Of a stretch of DNA of 39,953 bases, positions 1-7,659 are shown in pieces. The notes under the pieces were generated by a model that was not told the DNA's origin, searched no databases, and saw nothing but the letters and a program-made list of their open reading frames with translations. The DNA comes from JBBSVE01 sp038233815 (GTDB lineage Bacteria; Pseudomonadota; Alphaproteobacteria; Rhodobacterales; Rhodobacteraceae). The DNA lies in NCBI GenBank assembly GCA_038233815.1, contig JBBSVE010000007.1:1-39953 (forward strand). Direction: 5' to 3'. The translations under genes and the position numbers were made by a program. Position 1 is the first letter of the stretch, and every line of letters begins with the position of its first letter.

Positions 1-749
1 GGTCACAAAGAAAGCTCGGCGGGGATGTGGCGCCCATCGTGGTGAATGTCTGCAATTTCGCCAAGGGCGATCCGGCGCTGCTGTCTTGGGACGACGCGCG
101 GACCCTGTTCCACGAGTTCGGCCATGCGCTCCACCAGATGCTGTCGGACGTGACCTATGGGTTCATTTCCGGCACGTCCGTCGCGCGGGATTTCGTGGAG
201 CTGCCGAGCCAGCTCTTCGAGCATTGGCTGGAGGTGCCGGAGGTTCTGGCCAAACACGCGCGGCATTGGAAGACGGGGGAGGCGATGCCTGCAGAGATGG
301 CGGAGCGCTTGCTGGCGGCGAAGACCTACGGGCAGGCCTTCGCAACGGTGGAGTTCGTGGCCTCGGCGCTGGTCGATCTGGCGTTTCACGATGGCGTGGC
401 GCCCGCCGAACCGATGGCGGAACAGGCCCGTGTGCTGGCGGAGATCGGCATGCCGCATGCGATCCGTATGCGGCATGCAAGCCCGCATTTCGCGCACATC
501 TTCTCCGGCGACGGCTATTCGGCAGGCTATTACAGCTACATGTGGTCCGAGGTGATGGATGCCGACGCCTTCGCGGCCTTCGAGGAGGCGGGCGACGCGT
601 TCGACCCTGAGGTGGCGGCCCGGCTGGAGCGGTTCATCCTGTCGGCGGGCGGGTCGCAGGAGGCGGAAGCGCTTTATACCGCGTTCCGGGGGCGGATGCC
701 GGGGGTTGAGCCTTTGCTGAAGGGGCGGGGATTGCTGGAGGTGGCGTAG
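1..749 (+). CDS. M3 family oligopeptidase / peptidyl-dipeptidase, 3' part
   Basis: This is the C-terminal part of a zinc metallopeptidase of family M3 (oligopeptidase A / Dcp type), which trims short peptides, normally in the cytoplasm. The frame is open to the left edge (codons run from base 3), so the gene begins before the window; the GTG at 27 is internal. The zinc motif HEFGH is encoded at 111-125, and the third zinc ligand fits the Glu in DFVELPSQ about 25 residues later. The tail GYSAGYYSYMWSEV is the usual M3 substrate-binding stretch. About 249 codons remain of a family that is usually 650-700 residues. The stop codon at 747-749 runs straight into a hairpin and conserved intergenic box. 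Dcp and OpdA subfamilies cannot be told apart from this fragment. Confidence 0.93.
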   Translation, partial: SQRKLGGDVAPIVVNVCNFAKGDPALLSWDDARTLFHEFGHALHQMLSDVTYGFISGTSVARDFVELPSQLFEHWLEVPEVLAKHARHWKTGEAMPAEMAERLLAAKTYGQAFATVEFVASALVDLAFHDGVAPAEPMAEQARVLAEIGMPHAIRMRHASPHFAHIFSGDGYSAGYYSYMWSEVMDADAFAAFEEAGDAFDPEVAARLERFILSAGGSQEAEALYTAFRGRMPGVEPLLKGRGLLEVA

Positions 750-807
750 GGGGCGTTGCCCCCGCGCGTTCCGCGCTCCCCCAGGATATTTTTGGACAGA
801 AAAAGGG
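749..807 (+). repeat. Composite intergenic element, copy A
   Basis: A hairpin GGGGGC-GTT-GCCCCC (749-763) is followed by a second hairpin GCGCG-TTC-CGCGC (764-776), a C-run, and the box GGATATTTTTGGACAG then AAAAAGGG (784-807). It fills the whole gap between the convergent M3 peptidase gene and the regulator gene, whose TGA begins at its last base. It probably acts as a transcript end. The same architecture recurs in copies B, C and D; copies E and F have a different left half. Confidence 0.8.
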
Positions 808-1773
808 TCAGGATTTGCGGAGGGTTCCGGGGGCTGCGCCGTAAGCGCGGCGAAAGGCGCGGCTGAGGCTGCTGGGGGAGGAAAAGCCGGTGCGCAGGGC
901 GATCTCGGCCAGCGGATGGTGGGTATCCTCAACCATGCGGCGGGCGGCGGCTATGCGGAGCGAGAGGGCGTAGGCGCCGGGGGTTGTGCCGAGGGCACGG
1001 CGGAACAGCGTTTCCATATGGCGGGGAGAGAGGCCGACGGCGGCGGCGGTGCGGGCGGCGGGTTCGGGCGCATCGAGCAGCCGTTCCATCCGGGCCACGG
1101 CGGCGGCGGTCCGGGGATCGAGGCGGCGCGGCGTGGCTGTGGTCTGCGGCTCCGACCCGGCCTGCGGGGTCGTCAGGAAGGATGCCGCGACCTGACGGGC
1201 AAGGACCGGGCCGTGGCGCGTTCCGATCAGGTGGTGCATCAGGTCGGCGGCCGGGCCCGCACCCGCGGCAGTGAAACGGGAGCGGTCGATCACGTAGCGG
1301 TTGGGCAGCACCTCGATGGCGGGGTGGCGGGCGGCGAAATCCTCCGCATCCTCCCAGTGGATGGTGGCGCGGTGACCGTTCAGAAGACCTGCGCGGGCCA
1401 TCACCCAAGGGCCCGCGTCGATCCCGCCGATGGCGCGGAACCCAGGCGCCATGTGGGCCAGGGTCCGGATCAGCGCAGGCGTCGCGCCGGTGGTCTGCTC
1501 GTAGCCCGCGATCACGATCAGCGCGTCGGCGTCGCGGGCTGCCGCGAGCCCGCCGCCGGAGGGCAGTTCGATGCCACAGGTGAGGGGAACGGCCGCGCCT
1601 TCGGGCGACACGATCCGCCAGTGGAACGCCTCCGTCCCCAGATGCCGGTTCGCGGCGCGCATCGGGTCCAGGATGCCCGCGACCTCGAGGATCGAGGCGC
1701 GGGGCAGCACGAGGACGGCGATGGTCAAGGGCCCGGTCGCGGGTGCGAAAATTGTTGCGGGAATCGTCATCAT
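808..1773 (-). CDS. cdhR: GlxA-family AraC-type regulator, probable carnitine regulator CdhR
   Basis: A 321-residue GlxA-type transcription factor: an N-terminal DJ-1/PfpI-like sensor domain (about residues 5-190) and a C-terminal AraC helix-turn-helix pair (last 95 residues, with GLSPRHMETLFRRALG and EIALRTGFSSPSSLSRAFRR). At the elbow where GlxA relatives often carry Cys, this protein reads GGIDAGPWV, so the sensor domain is probably non-catalytic and binds a ligand. It is divergent from the BKACE and carnitine dehydrogenase genes, the arrangement seen for Pseudomonas CdhR, the carnitine-responsive activator; the role is inferred from that. I chose the start at 1773 (or the adjacent ATG at 1770) because AAGGA lies just upstream and because a start at 1806 would leave only 35 bases for two divergent promoters. 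Specificity is not provable from sequence. Confidence 0.82.
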   Translation of the reverse strand: MMTIPATIFAPATGPLTIAVLVLPRASILEVAGILDPMRAANRHLGTEAFHWRIVSPEGAAVPLTCGIELPSGGGLAAARDADALIVIAGYEQTTGATPALIRTLAHMAPGFRAIGGIDAGPWVMARAGLLNGHRATIHWEDAEDFAARHPAIEVLPNRYVIDRSRFTAAGAGPAADLMHHLIGTRHGPVLARQVAASFLTTPQAGSEPQTTATPRRLDPRTAAAVARMERLLDAPEPAARTAAAVGLSPRHMETLFRRALGTTPGAYALSLRIAAARRMVEDTHHPLAEIALRTGFSSPSSLSRAFRRAYGAAPGTLRKS

Positions 1774-1841
1774 TCCTTCGTAGATCGACAGGCGTCCGTC
1801 GTCCATGGTGCTATCGTGCGACCTGTCCGAGGGAGATTGCC
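1774..1841. promoter_or_regulatory. Divergent control region between regulator and carnitine operon
   Basis: These 68 bases must hold the signals for both the regulator and the BKACE operon. A spaced inverted pair GACAGG (1787-1792) / CCTGTC (1822-1827) is visible and could be part of a regulator site, but 6-bp arms 29 bases apart are weak evidence. GGGAG just before 1842 is the ribosome site of BKACE. No clear -35/-10 pair was found. Confidence 0.35.
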
Positions 1842-2747
1842 ATGCCGCTAGCCATGAACCGTGAGGTCTTCATCACCTGTGCCGTGACCGGATCGGGCGG
1901 GACGCAGGATCGCAGCCCGCATGTCCCCCGCTCCCCCCAGCAGATCGCCGAGAGCGCCATCGCGGCCGCCAAGGCCGGGGCGGCGGTCGTCCATTGCCAT
2001 GTGCGCGACCCTGAGACGGGGGCTCCGTCGCGGGACCTGCGGCTTTACCGCGAGGTGACGGAGCGGGTGCGGGATGCGGCGACCGACGTGGTCCTGAACC
2101 TCACCGCCGGGATGGGCGGGGATCTGCTTTTTGACGGGACGGCGCGGATGGCAGCGTCCCCGCGCTCCGACATGGCGGGGGCAGAGGAGCGGGTGGCCCA
2201 TGTGGTCGAGTGCCGACCGGAGATCTGCACGCTCGACTGCGGCACGATGAACTTCGCCGAGGCCGATTACGTGATGGTCAACACGCCGGGGATGCTGCGC
2301 GACATGGGCGCGCGGATAACGGAAAGCGGCGTGCGGATTGAGATCGAGGCGTTCGACACCGGGCATCTGTGGTTCGCCAAGGAACTCGTGCGCGAGGGCG
2401 TGATCCCCGCGCCGGTTCTGGTGCAGCTTTGCATGGGGGTGCCGTGGGGGGCGCCGGACGACCTCAACACCTTCATGGCGATGGTGAACAACGTGCCGCC
2501 GGACTGGCACTTCTCCGGCTTCGGGCTAGGCCGGAACCAGATGGCCTATGTCGCGGCCAGCGTTCTGGCCGGGGGCAACGTGCGGGTGGGGCTGGAGGAC
2601 AACCTCTGGCTCGGGAAGGGTGCGCTTGCCACCAATGCGCAGCTGGTGGAGCGGGCCGTGGGCATCGTCGAGGCGATCGGCGCGCGGGTCATCACGCCCG
2701 CGGAGGTGCGCGAGCGGCTGAAACTGGACAAGAGGGCCCCGGTATGA
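1842..2747 (+). CDS. cdhC: BKACE-family dehydrocarnitine cleavage enzyme
   Basis: A 301-residue member of the beta-keto acid cleavage enzyme family (BKACE, formerly DUF849). These zinc enzymes condense a beta-keto acid with acetyl-CoA and release acetoacetate plus a new CoA ester. With 3-dehydrocarnitine as substrate the products are acetoacetate and betainyl-CoA. Zinc ligands fit HCH at residues 51-53 (VVHCHVRDPETG), followed by NLTAGMGG and the C-terminal GNVRVGLEDN motif typical of the family. ATG at 1842 has GGGAG seven bases upstream; ATG at 1854 is a weaker alternative. The stop overlaps the next start (ATGA), so it is translationally coupled to carnitine dehydrogenase, which supplies its substrate. 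That neighbour is the main reason to prefer the dehydrocarnitine assignment over other BKACE substrates. Confidence 0.9.
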   Translation: MPLAMNREVFITCAVTGSGGTQDRSPHVPRSPQQIAESAIAAAKAGAAVVHCHVRDPETGAPSRDLRLYREVTERVRDAATDVVLNLTAGMGGDLLFDGTARMAASPRSDMAGAEERVAHVVECRPEICTLDCGTMNFAEADYVMVNTPGMLRDMGARITESGVRIEIEAFDTGHLWFAKELVREGVIPAPVLVQLCMGVPWGAPDDLNTFMAMVNNVPPDWHFSGFGLGRNQMAYVAASVLAGGNVRVGLEDNLWLGKGALATNAQLVERAVGIVEAIGARVITPAEVRERLKLDKRAPV

Positions 2748-4198
2748 AGGCGGCAATCATCGGCGGCGGCGTCATCGGTGGCGGCTGGGCCGCGCGCTTC
2801 CTGCTGAACGGCTGGGACGTCGCGGTGTTCGATCCCGACCCTGAGGCGGAGCGGAAGATGGGCGAGGTGATGGCCAACGCGCGGCGTTCTCTGCCGGCGC
2901 TGTCGGATCTGCCGATGCCGGACGAGGGGCGGTTGACCTTTGCCGATACGATCACCGAAGCTGTGGAGGGTGCCGACTACATTCAGGAGTCGGTGTCGGA
3001 GCGGCTCGACCTCAAGCACCGCGTTCTGGCGCAGATCCAGCAATCTTGTCCCGACACGCCGATCGGCTCCTCCACCTCTGGTTTCAAGCCCTCGCAGTTG
3101 CAGGAGGGGGCGGCGAACCCGGCGGTGATCTTCGTGGCGCATCCGTTCAACCCGGTCTACCTGCTGCCGCTGGCAGAGGTCGTGCCGTCGCCCGTGTCGG
3201 ACCCTGCGGTTATCGAGGGCGTGAAGGACACGCTGCGCGCGATCGGGATGTTCCCGCTACATGTGCGCAAGGAGATCGACGCCCATATCGCGGACCGTTT
3301 CCTCGAGGCGGTCTGGCGCGAGGCTTTGTGGCTTGTGAAGGACGGCGTGGCCACGACGGAGGAGATCGACGAGGCGATCCGTATGGGCTTCGGTCTGCGC
3401 TGGGGTCAGATGGGTCTGTTCGAGACTTACCGCGTGGCGGGCGGCGAGGCGGGGATGAAGCATTTCATGGCGCAGTTCGGCCCCGCGCTGAAATGGCCGT
3501 GGACGAAGCTCATGGATGTGCCGGAGTTCAATGACGAGCTGGTCGATCTGATCGCGGGCCAGTCCGACGCCCAGTCCGGCCACCATTCGATCCGGGAGCT
3601 GGAGCGGATCCGCGACGGCAACCTCGTGGGCTTCCTGCGGGTGCTGAAGGACCGCGACTGGGGTGCGGGACGGGTGCTGCGGGAGCATGACGCGCGAAGG
3701 CGCAAGGTCGTGGCCGATGCCATGCCCGACACCGCAGGCCCGATGGCGCTGGCGCGGATGCAGGTGTTGCCGGGCTGGATCGACTACAACGGCCACATGA
3801 CGGAGAGCCGCTATCTCTTTGCCTCGTCTGAAACGGTCGATGCGTTCCTGCGGTTAATCGGTGCGGACGTGGATTATGTGCGGGGCGGCTTCAGCTATTA
3901 TACGGCGGAGACGCATATCCTCCACAAGGGCGAGGCGAAAGCGGGCGACGCGCTGACCGGGACGGTGCAGATCCTGTCTGCGGACGAAAAGCGGCTGCAC
4001 GTCTTCGTCCGCATCCTGAAGGACGAGGTGCCGGTGGCGACGGTGGAACAGATGCTCCTGCATGTGGAGATGGGTCCGGGCAAGGTCTGCGCGGCGCCCG
4101 GAACCATTCTGGACCGGCTGATGCCGATCGCGCGGGGTCATGCGCAATTGCCTGTGCCCGAAGGCGCGGGCCGCCATGTCGGACGGGGGAAAGCGTGA
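2744..4198 (+). CDS. Carnitine 3-dehydrogenase fused to a hotdog thioesterase
   Basis: A 484-residue two-domain protein. Residues 1 to about 325 are a 3-hydroxyacyl-CoA-dehydrogenase-like carnitine dehydrogenase with the NAD motif GGGVIGGGW (7-15), SSTSGFKPSQL, and VAHPFNPVYLLPLAEVV. It oxidises L-carnitine to 3-dehydrocarnitine. Residues from about 335 to the end form a hotdog (4-HBT/YbgC-like) domain with WIDYNGHMTESRY at 345-357; its Asp and His suit thioester hydrolysis. It presumably releases glycine betaine from the betainyl-CoA made by the BKACE enzyme. Pseudomonas encodes these as separate CdhA and CdhB proteins; fused forms are known in rhizobia. The start overlaps the BKACE stop (ATGA) and the stop overlaps the next ATG (TGATG), a tightly coupled operon. 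Confidence 0.92.
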   Translation: MKAAIIGGGVIGGGWAARFLLNGWDVAVFDPDPEAERKMGEVMANARRSLPALSDLPMPDEGRLTFADTITEAVEGADYIQESVSERLDLKHRVLAQIQQSCPDTPIGSSTSGFKPSQLQEGAANPAVIFVAHPFNPVYLLPLAEVVPSPVSDPAVIEGVKDTLRAIGMFPLHVRKEIDAHIADRFLEAVWREALWLVKDGVATTEEIDEAIRMGFGLRWGQMGLFETYRVAGGEAGMKHFMAQFGPALKWPWTKLMDVPEFNDELVDLIAGQSDAQSGHHSIRELERIRDGNLVGFLRVLKDRDWGAGRVLREHDARRRKVVADAMPDTAGPMALARMQVLPGWIDYNGHMTESRYLFASSETVDAFLRLIGADVDYVRGGFSYYTAETHILHKGEAKAGDALTGTVQILSADEKRLHVFVRILKDEVPVATVEQMLLHVEMGPGKVCAAPGTILDRLMPIARGHAQLPVPEGAGRHVGRGKA

Positions 4199-5361
4199 TG
4201 GATTTCGGGCTGAGCGATGAGCAGCGCATGATCGTGGAGACCACCCGCGCCTTCGTGGAGGCGGAGCTCTATCCGCACGAGGCGGAGGTCGAGCGCACCG
4301 GCGTCCTGCGCATGGATCTGGTCCGCGAGATCCAGGCCAAGGCAATGGAGGCCGGGCTCTACGCCGCCAACATGCCCGAGGAGGTCGGCGGTGCGGGCCT
4401 CGATACGCTGACATGGCTGCTCTATGAGCGCGAACTCGGGCGCGCAAACTATGCGTTGCACTGGACCTGCGTGGCACGTCCCTCCAACATCCTTCTGGCC
4501 GGAACGCCCGAGCAGCGGGAGCGATACCTCTACCCCTGCATCCGGGGCGAGAAATGGGATTGCCTCGCCATGACCGAGCCGGGCGCGGGTTCGGACCTGC
4601 GCGGCATGACCGCCTCGGCGCGAAAGGACGGCAGCGACTGGGTGCTGAACGGCACCAAGCATTTCATCTCCCACGCCGACCTCGCCGATTTCACCATCGC
4701 TTTCATGGCGACCGGCGAGGAGGAAACACCGCGCGGTCCGAAGAAACGGATCACCGCCTTCTTCGTGGACAAGGGCACCAAGGGCTTCACGATCCGCGAC
4801 GGCTACCGCAACGTGAGTCACCGCGGCTACACCAATTCAGTGCTCGAGTTCGACGACTGCCGCATCCCCGCGAGCCAGATTCTGGGCGAGCCGCACAAGG
4901 GTTTCGAGGTTGCCAACACGTGGCTGGGCGCGACCCGCCTGCAGGTCGCAGCCACTTGCATTGGTCGGGCGGACCGCGCACTGGGGCTGGCTGTGGACTA
5001 CGCCGCCGAACGGCGCCAGTTCGGCCAGACCATCGGCAAGTTCCAGGGCGTATCCTTCAAGCTGGCCGATATGGCGACGGAGCTGAAGGCAGCCGAACTG
5101 CTAACCTGGGAGGCGGCCTGGCGGTTCGATCAGGGCACGGTGACCGAAGCGGACATGTCGATGGCCAAGCTCAAGGCAAGCGAGGTTCTGGCGATGGTGG
5201 CGGATGAAGCGATCCAGATCCACGGCGGAATGGGCTTGATGGACGATCTTCCGCTGGAGCGCATCTGGCGCGATGCCCGCGTGGAACGGATCTGGGAAGG
5301 CACGTCGGAGATCCAGCGGCATATCATCTCGCGCCAACTTCTGCGCGCGCGCGGCGGCTGA
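4198..5361 (+). CDS. Acyl-CoA dehydrogenase, candidate gamma-butyrobetainyl-CoA dehydrogenase
   Basis: A 387-residue FAD acyl-CoA dehydrogenase with all usual landmarks: AMTEPGAGSDL, FISHADLADF, RRQFGQTIGKFQGV, QIHGGMG, and the C-terminal RIWEGTSEIQRH whose Glu is the normal catalytic base. In this operon the likely reaction is gamma-butyrobetainyl-CoA to crotonobetainyl-CoA, the oxidative counterpart of E. coli CaiA, followed by hydration by the CaiD encoded downstream. That substrate is inferred from context only. The ATG at 4198 shares its first base with the last base of the preceding TGA. A GTG three bases earlier (4195) is in frame but less likely, as the MDFGLSDEQ start fits the family. 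After the stop comes a GC hairpin and a copy of the intergenic element. Confidence 0.9.
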   Translation: MDFGLSDEQRMIVETTRAFVEAELYPHEAEVERTGVLRMDLVREIQAKAMEAGLYAANMPEEVGGAGLDTLTWLLYERELGRANYALHWTCVARPSNILLAGTPEQRERYLYPCIRGEKWDCLAMTEPGAGSDLRGMTASARKDGSDWVLNGTKHFISHADLADFTIAFMATGEEETPRGPKKRITAFFVDKGTKGFTIRDGYRNVSHRGYTNSVLEFDDCRIPASQILGEPHKGFEVANTWLGATRLQVAATCIGRADRALGLAVDYAAERRQFGQTIGKFQGVSFKLADMATELKAAELLTWEAAWRFDQGTVTEADMSMAKLKASEVLAMVADEAIQIHGGMGLMDDLPLERIWRDARVERIWEGTSEIQRHIISRQLLRARGG

Positions 5362-5369
5362 TGGAGGCA

Positions 5370-5440
5370 GGGGGGCCTTCTGCCCCCCACAGCGCGTCCC
5401 GCGCCTCCCCCCCGAGGATACTTTCGGACAGAAAAAAGGG
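5370..5440 (+). repeat. Composite intergenic element, copy B
   Basis: Hairpin GGGGGGC-CTTCT-GCCCCCC (5370-5388), second hairpin GCGCG-TCC-CGCGC (5392-5404), C-run, then GAGGATACTTTCGGACAG and AAAAAAGGG. It lies just after the acyl-CoA dehydrogenase stop and has the same order of parts as copy A. Its box can pair with the inverted copy C at 5566-5622. Confidence 0.8.
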
Positions 5441-5516
5441 AACGAAGTGTTAACCTCGATATGCCACGATGCGAGAACGGTACAGGCGGGGACGCCGATG
5501 ACCGTGACGGGAAAAG

Positions 5517-5547
5517 GCGCCTCGTTCTTCTTTGTGGAACGAGGCGC
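5517..5547 (-). terminator. Perfect 11-bp hairpin between two facing repeat copies
   Basis: GCGCCTCGTTC (5517-5527) pairs perfectly with GAACGAGGCGC (5537-5547) around a 9-base loop. Read on the minus strand the stem is followed by CTTTTCCC, so it looks more like an intrinsic terminator for leftward than for rightward transcription. No annotated leftward gene feeds it, so it may end an antisense or small RNA, or serve as a two-way roadblock between the acyl-CoA dehydrogenase and ligase genes. Confidence 0.5.
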
Positions 5548-5565
5548 TGACCTCCTGATCATCGC

Positions 5566-5622
5566 TTTCTTTTTCTGTCTCCAAATATCCTCGGGGGGGA
5601 CTGGGGGGGCAGACGCCCCCCC
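5566..5622 (-). repeat. Composite intergenic element, copy C (inverted)
   Basis: Read on the minus strand: hairpin GGGGGGGC-GTCT-GCCCCCCC (5603-5622), then a C-run, GAGGATATTTGGAGACAG and AAAAAG. It is inverted relative to copy B and lies upstream of the ligase gene rather than behind a gene. This shows the element is not always a 3' UTR part of the nearest gene. Confidence 0.8.
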
Positions 5623-5649
5623 ACGGCGTGTGGATCTGCGAGAGCTCGG

Positions 5650-7659
5650 ATGATGAGAGATCTGAGCCGTTTATTGCGTCCTACGTCGATAGCCGTTCTA
5701 GGCTCGGGTTGGGCTACCAATCTCATAGATCAAGCGTCCAAGATGCAATATCGCGGGAGCCTGTGGCCCGTTCATCCAACACGATCCGAGATTGCGGGCG
5801 TGCAGACCTATCGGTCTCTCGATGAGCTGCCCGCGCCGCCCGATGCGACATTCATCGGGGTCAATCGCCATGCGACCCTTGATATAGTGGCTGAACTTGC
5901 CGCGATGGGGGCGGGGGGGGCCATCTGCTTTGCCGCCGGGTGGGGAGAGACCGGCGATACCGGATTGCAGGCGCGGCTCGTGGCGGCGGCGGGTGCGATG
6001 CCGATCCTCGGGCCGAATTGTTATGGTGTCATCAACTATCTCGACGGGGCGTTGCTATGGCCGGATCAGCATGGTGGGCGCCGGGTGGACCGTGGCGTGG
6101 CGATCGTCTCGCAGTCTTCGAACGTCGTGATCAATCTCTCGATGCAGGCACGGGGGTTGCCGGTCGCTTACGTGGCCTGTCTTGGCAATGCGGCGCAGGT
6201 CGGGCTGGCCGAGCTTTCGAGCGCGCTGCTGGAGGATGAGCGGGTCACGGCGATCGGGCTCTATGTCGAGGGGTTCGACGACGCCGTTGCTTTTGCCGAT
6301 TTCGCTGAACGTGCGCGGCAGGCGGGGAAGGGCGTGGTCTGTCTGAAATCGGGCAAGACGGAGGCCTCCCGCAGTGCCGCCGTGTCGCATACCGCGTCGA
6401 TGGCAGGCAGTGGCGTCGCCTCCTCGGCCTATCTGCGCCGGATCGGCGTGGCGGAGGTAGCGACCCTGCCGGAGCTTCTTGAAACGCTGAAGATCTTTCA
6501 TGTTCATGGGCCGGGTCTGGGGCGGAGGCTCTGTTCGCTGTCCTGTTCGGGGGGGGAGGCGGGGCTTGCAGCCGATCTCGGGGCGGCGCTGGGTCTCGAC
6601 TTTCCGCCACCGACCGAGGCCCAGCGTTCGGGGCTGGGCGCGGTGCTCGGTCCCCTGGTGGCGATTGCCAATCCGCTCGACTATCACACGTTCATCTGGG
6701 GCGACGGGCCGCGTACCACGGATGTCTTCGCGAAGATGCTGGCAGGCTATGACGCGGGCCTCTTCATCATCGATCCGCCCCGCTCCGACCGATGCGAGAC
6801 GGCCTCCTACCAGCCCGCCCTCGATGCGATCGAGGCGGCCGCGCGGATGACCGGCAAGCCCGCGTTTCCCGTGTCATCGCTGCCGGAGAATTTTGACGAG
6901 ACGACGGCCATTGCCATGCTGGATCGCGGGATCGTGCCTCTCATGGGGATCGAAGCCGCATTCGGAGCGATCCGGGCGGCGCAGACGGGCTCCGCAGATC
7001 CGGGATGGCGGCCGCTCGCGCGAGGGTCGGTGCGTGCGGTTTCGGACGGCAGTGTCATCGACGAGGCGGCGGCCAAGGCGATGCTGGCCGCGCGCGGGAT
7101 CTCCCTTCCCAGAGGGGTGTCGGCGCCGACGCTTCTCGCGTTGCGCGAGCGGGCGGGCGATCTTTCGGCGCCGCTCGTGCTCAAGGGGCTCGGGTTCGCG
7201 CACAAGACCGAGGCGGGGGCGGTGCGGTTGGGGCTTGCCACGCTTGACGGGCAGGCGGAAATGCCGGGAGCGACGGGCTATCTGGCCGAGGAGATGGTGC
7301 GCGGCGCTGTGGCGGAGGTCATCGTGGGGCTGTCGCGCGATCCGATATATGGGGTGACGCTGACGCTGGGCACGGGCGGGGTGATGGCGGAGCTTCTGGA
7401 CGATACGGTGACGCTGATCCTGCCGGTGACTGCTTCGGAGGTCGAGGCGGGACTGCGGCGGCTCAGGCTCTGGCCGCTGCTGGACGGGTTCCGGGGCCGG
7501 CCGGTGGCGGATGTGGCGGCCCTCGTCTCGATGGTCGTAGAGCTTGCGGACTGGATCGTCGAAGATCCAACGCTGCTGGAGGTCGAGATCAACCCGGTGC
7601 TGGTGTGCGAGACGGGGGCGGTCGCGGTGGATGCGCTGATACGAAAGGACAGGACATGA
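5650..7659 (+). CDS. NDP-forming acyl-CoA ligase, candidate butyrobetaine/carnitine CoA ligase
   Basis: A 669-residue protein of the acetate-CoA ligase (NDP-forming) superfamily. Order of domains: CoA-binding Rossmann domain (about 1-130, SIAVLGSGWATN), succinyl-CoA-synthetase-like domains (about 150-430) with the presumed phospho-histidine at residue 247 in AVSHTASMAGS, and a C-terminal ATP-grasp domain (about 460-669: APLVLKGLGFAHKTEAGAV, LLEVEINPVLV). The family makes an acyl-CoA through an acyl phosphate and phospho-His. E. coli activates carnitine with the unrelated AMP-forming CaiC; here this protein probably does the job for gamma-butyrobetaine, crotonobetaine or carnitine, because its stop overlaps the caiD start. 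Substrate is inferred. ATG at 5650 or 5653 are both possible; neither has a strong ribosome site. Confidence 0.85.
   Translation: MMRDLSRLLRPTSIAVLGSGWATNLIDQASKMQYRGSLWPVHPTRSEIAGVQTYRSLDELPAPPDATFIGVNRHATLDIVAELAAMGAGGAICFAAGWGETGDTGLQARLVAAAGAMPILGPNCYGVINYLDGALLWPDQHGGRRVDRGVAIVSQSSNVVINLSMQARGLPVAYVACLGNAAQVGLAELSSALLEDERVTAIGLYVEGFDDAVAFADFAERARQAGKGVVCLKSGKTEASRSAAVSHTASMAGSGVASSAYLRRIGVAEVATLPELLETLKIFHVHGPGLGRRLCSLSCSGGEAGLAADLGAALGLDFPPPTEAQRSGLGAVLGPLVAIANPLDYHTFIWGDGPRTTDVFAKMLAGYDAGLFIIDPPRSDRCETASYQPALDAIEAAARMTGKPAFPVSSLPENFDETTAIAMLDRGIVPLMGIEAAFGAIRAAQTGSADPGWRPLARGSVRAVSDGSVIDEAAAKAMLAARGISLPRGVSAPTLLALRERAGDLSAPLVLKGLGFAHKTEAGAVRLGLATLDGQAEMPGATGYLAEEMVRGAVAEVIVGLSRDPIYGVTLTLGTGGVMAELLDDTVTLILPVTASEVEAGLRRLRLWPLLDGFRGRPVADVAALVSMVVELADWIVEDPTLLEVEINPVLVCETGAVAVDALIRKDRT

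Noticed and set aside
5517..5547. Hairpin considered as an integron attC-like or phage attachment site
   Set aside because: No integrase, no conserved core triplets and no cassette array; a transcription signal is simpler.
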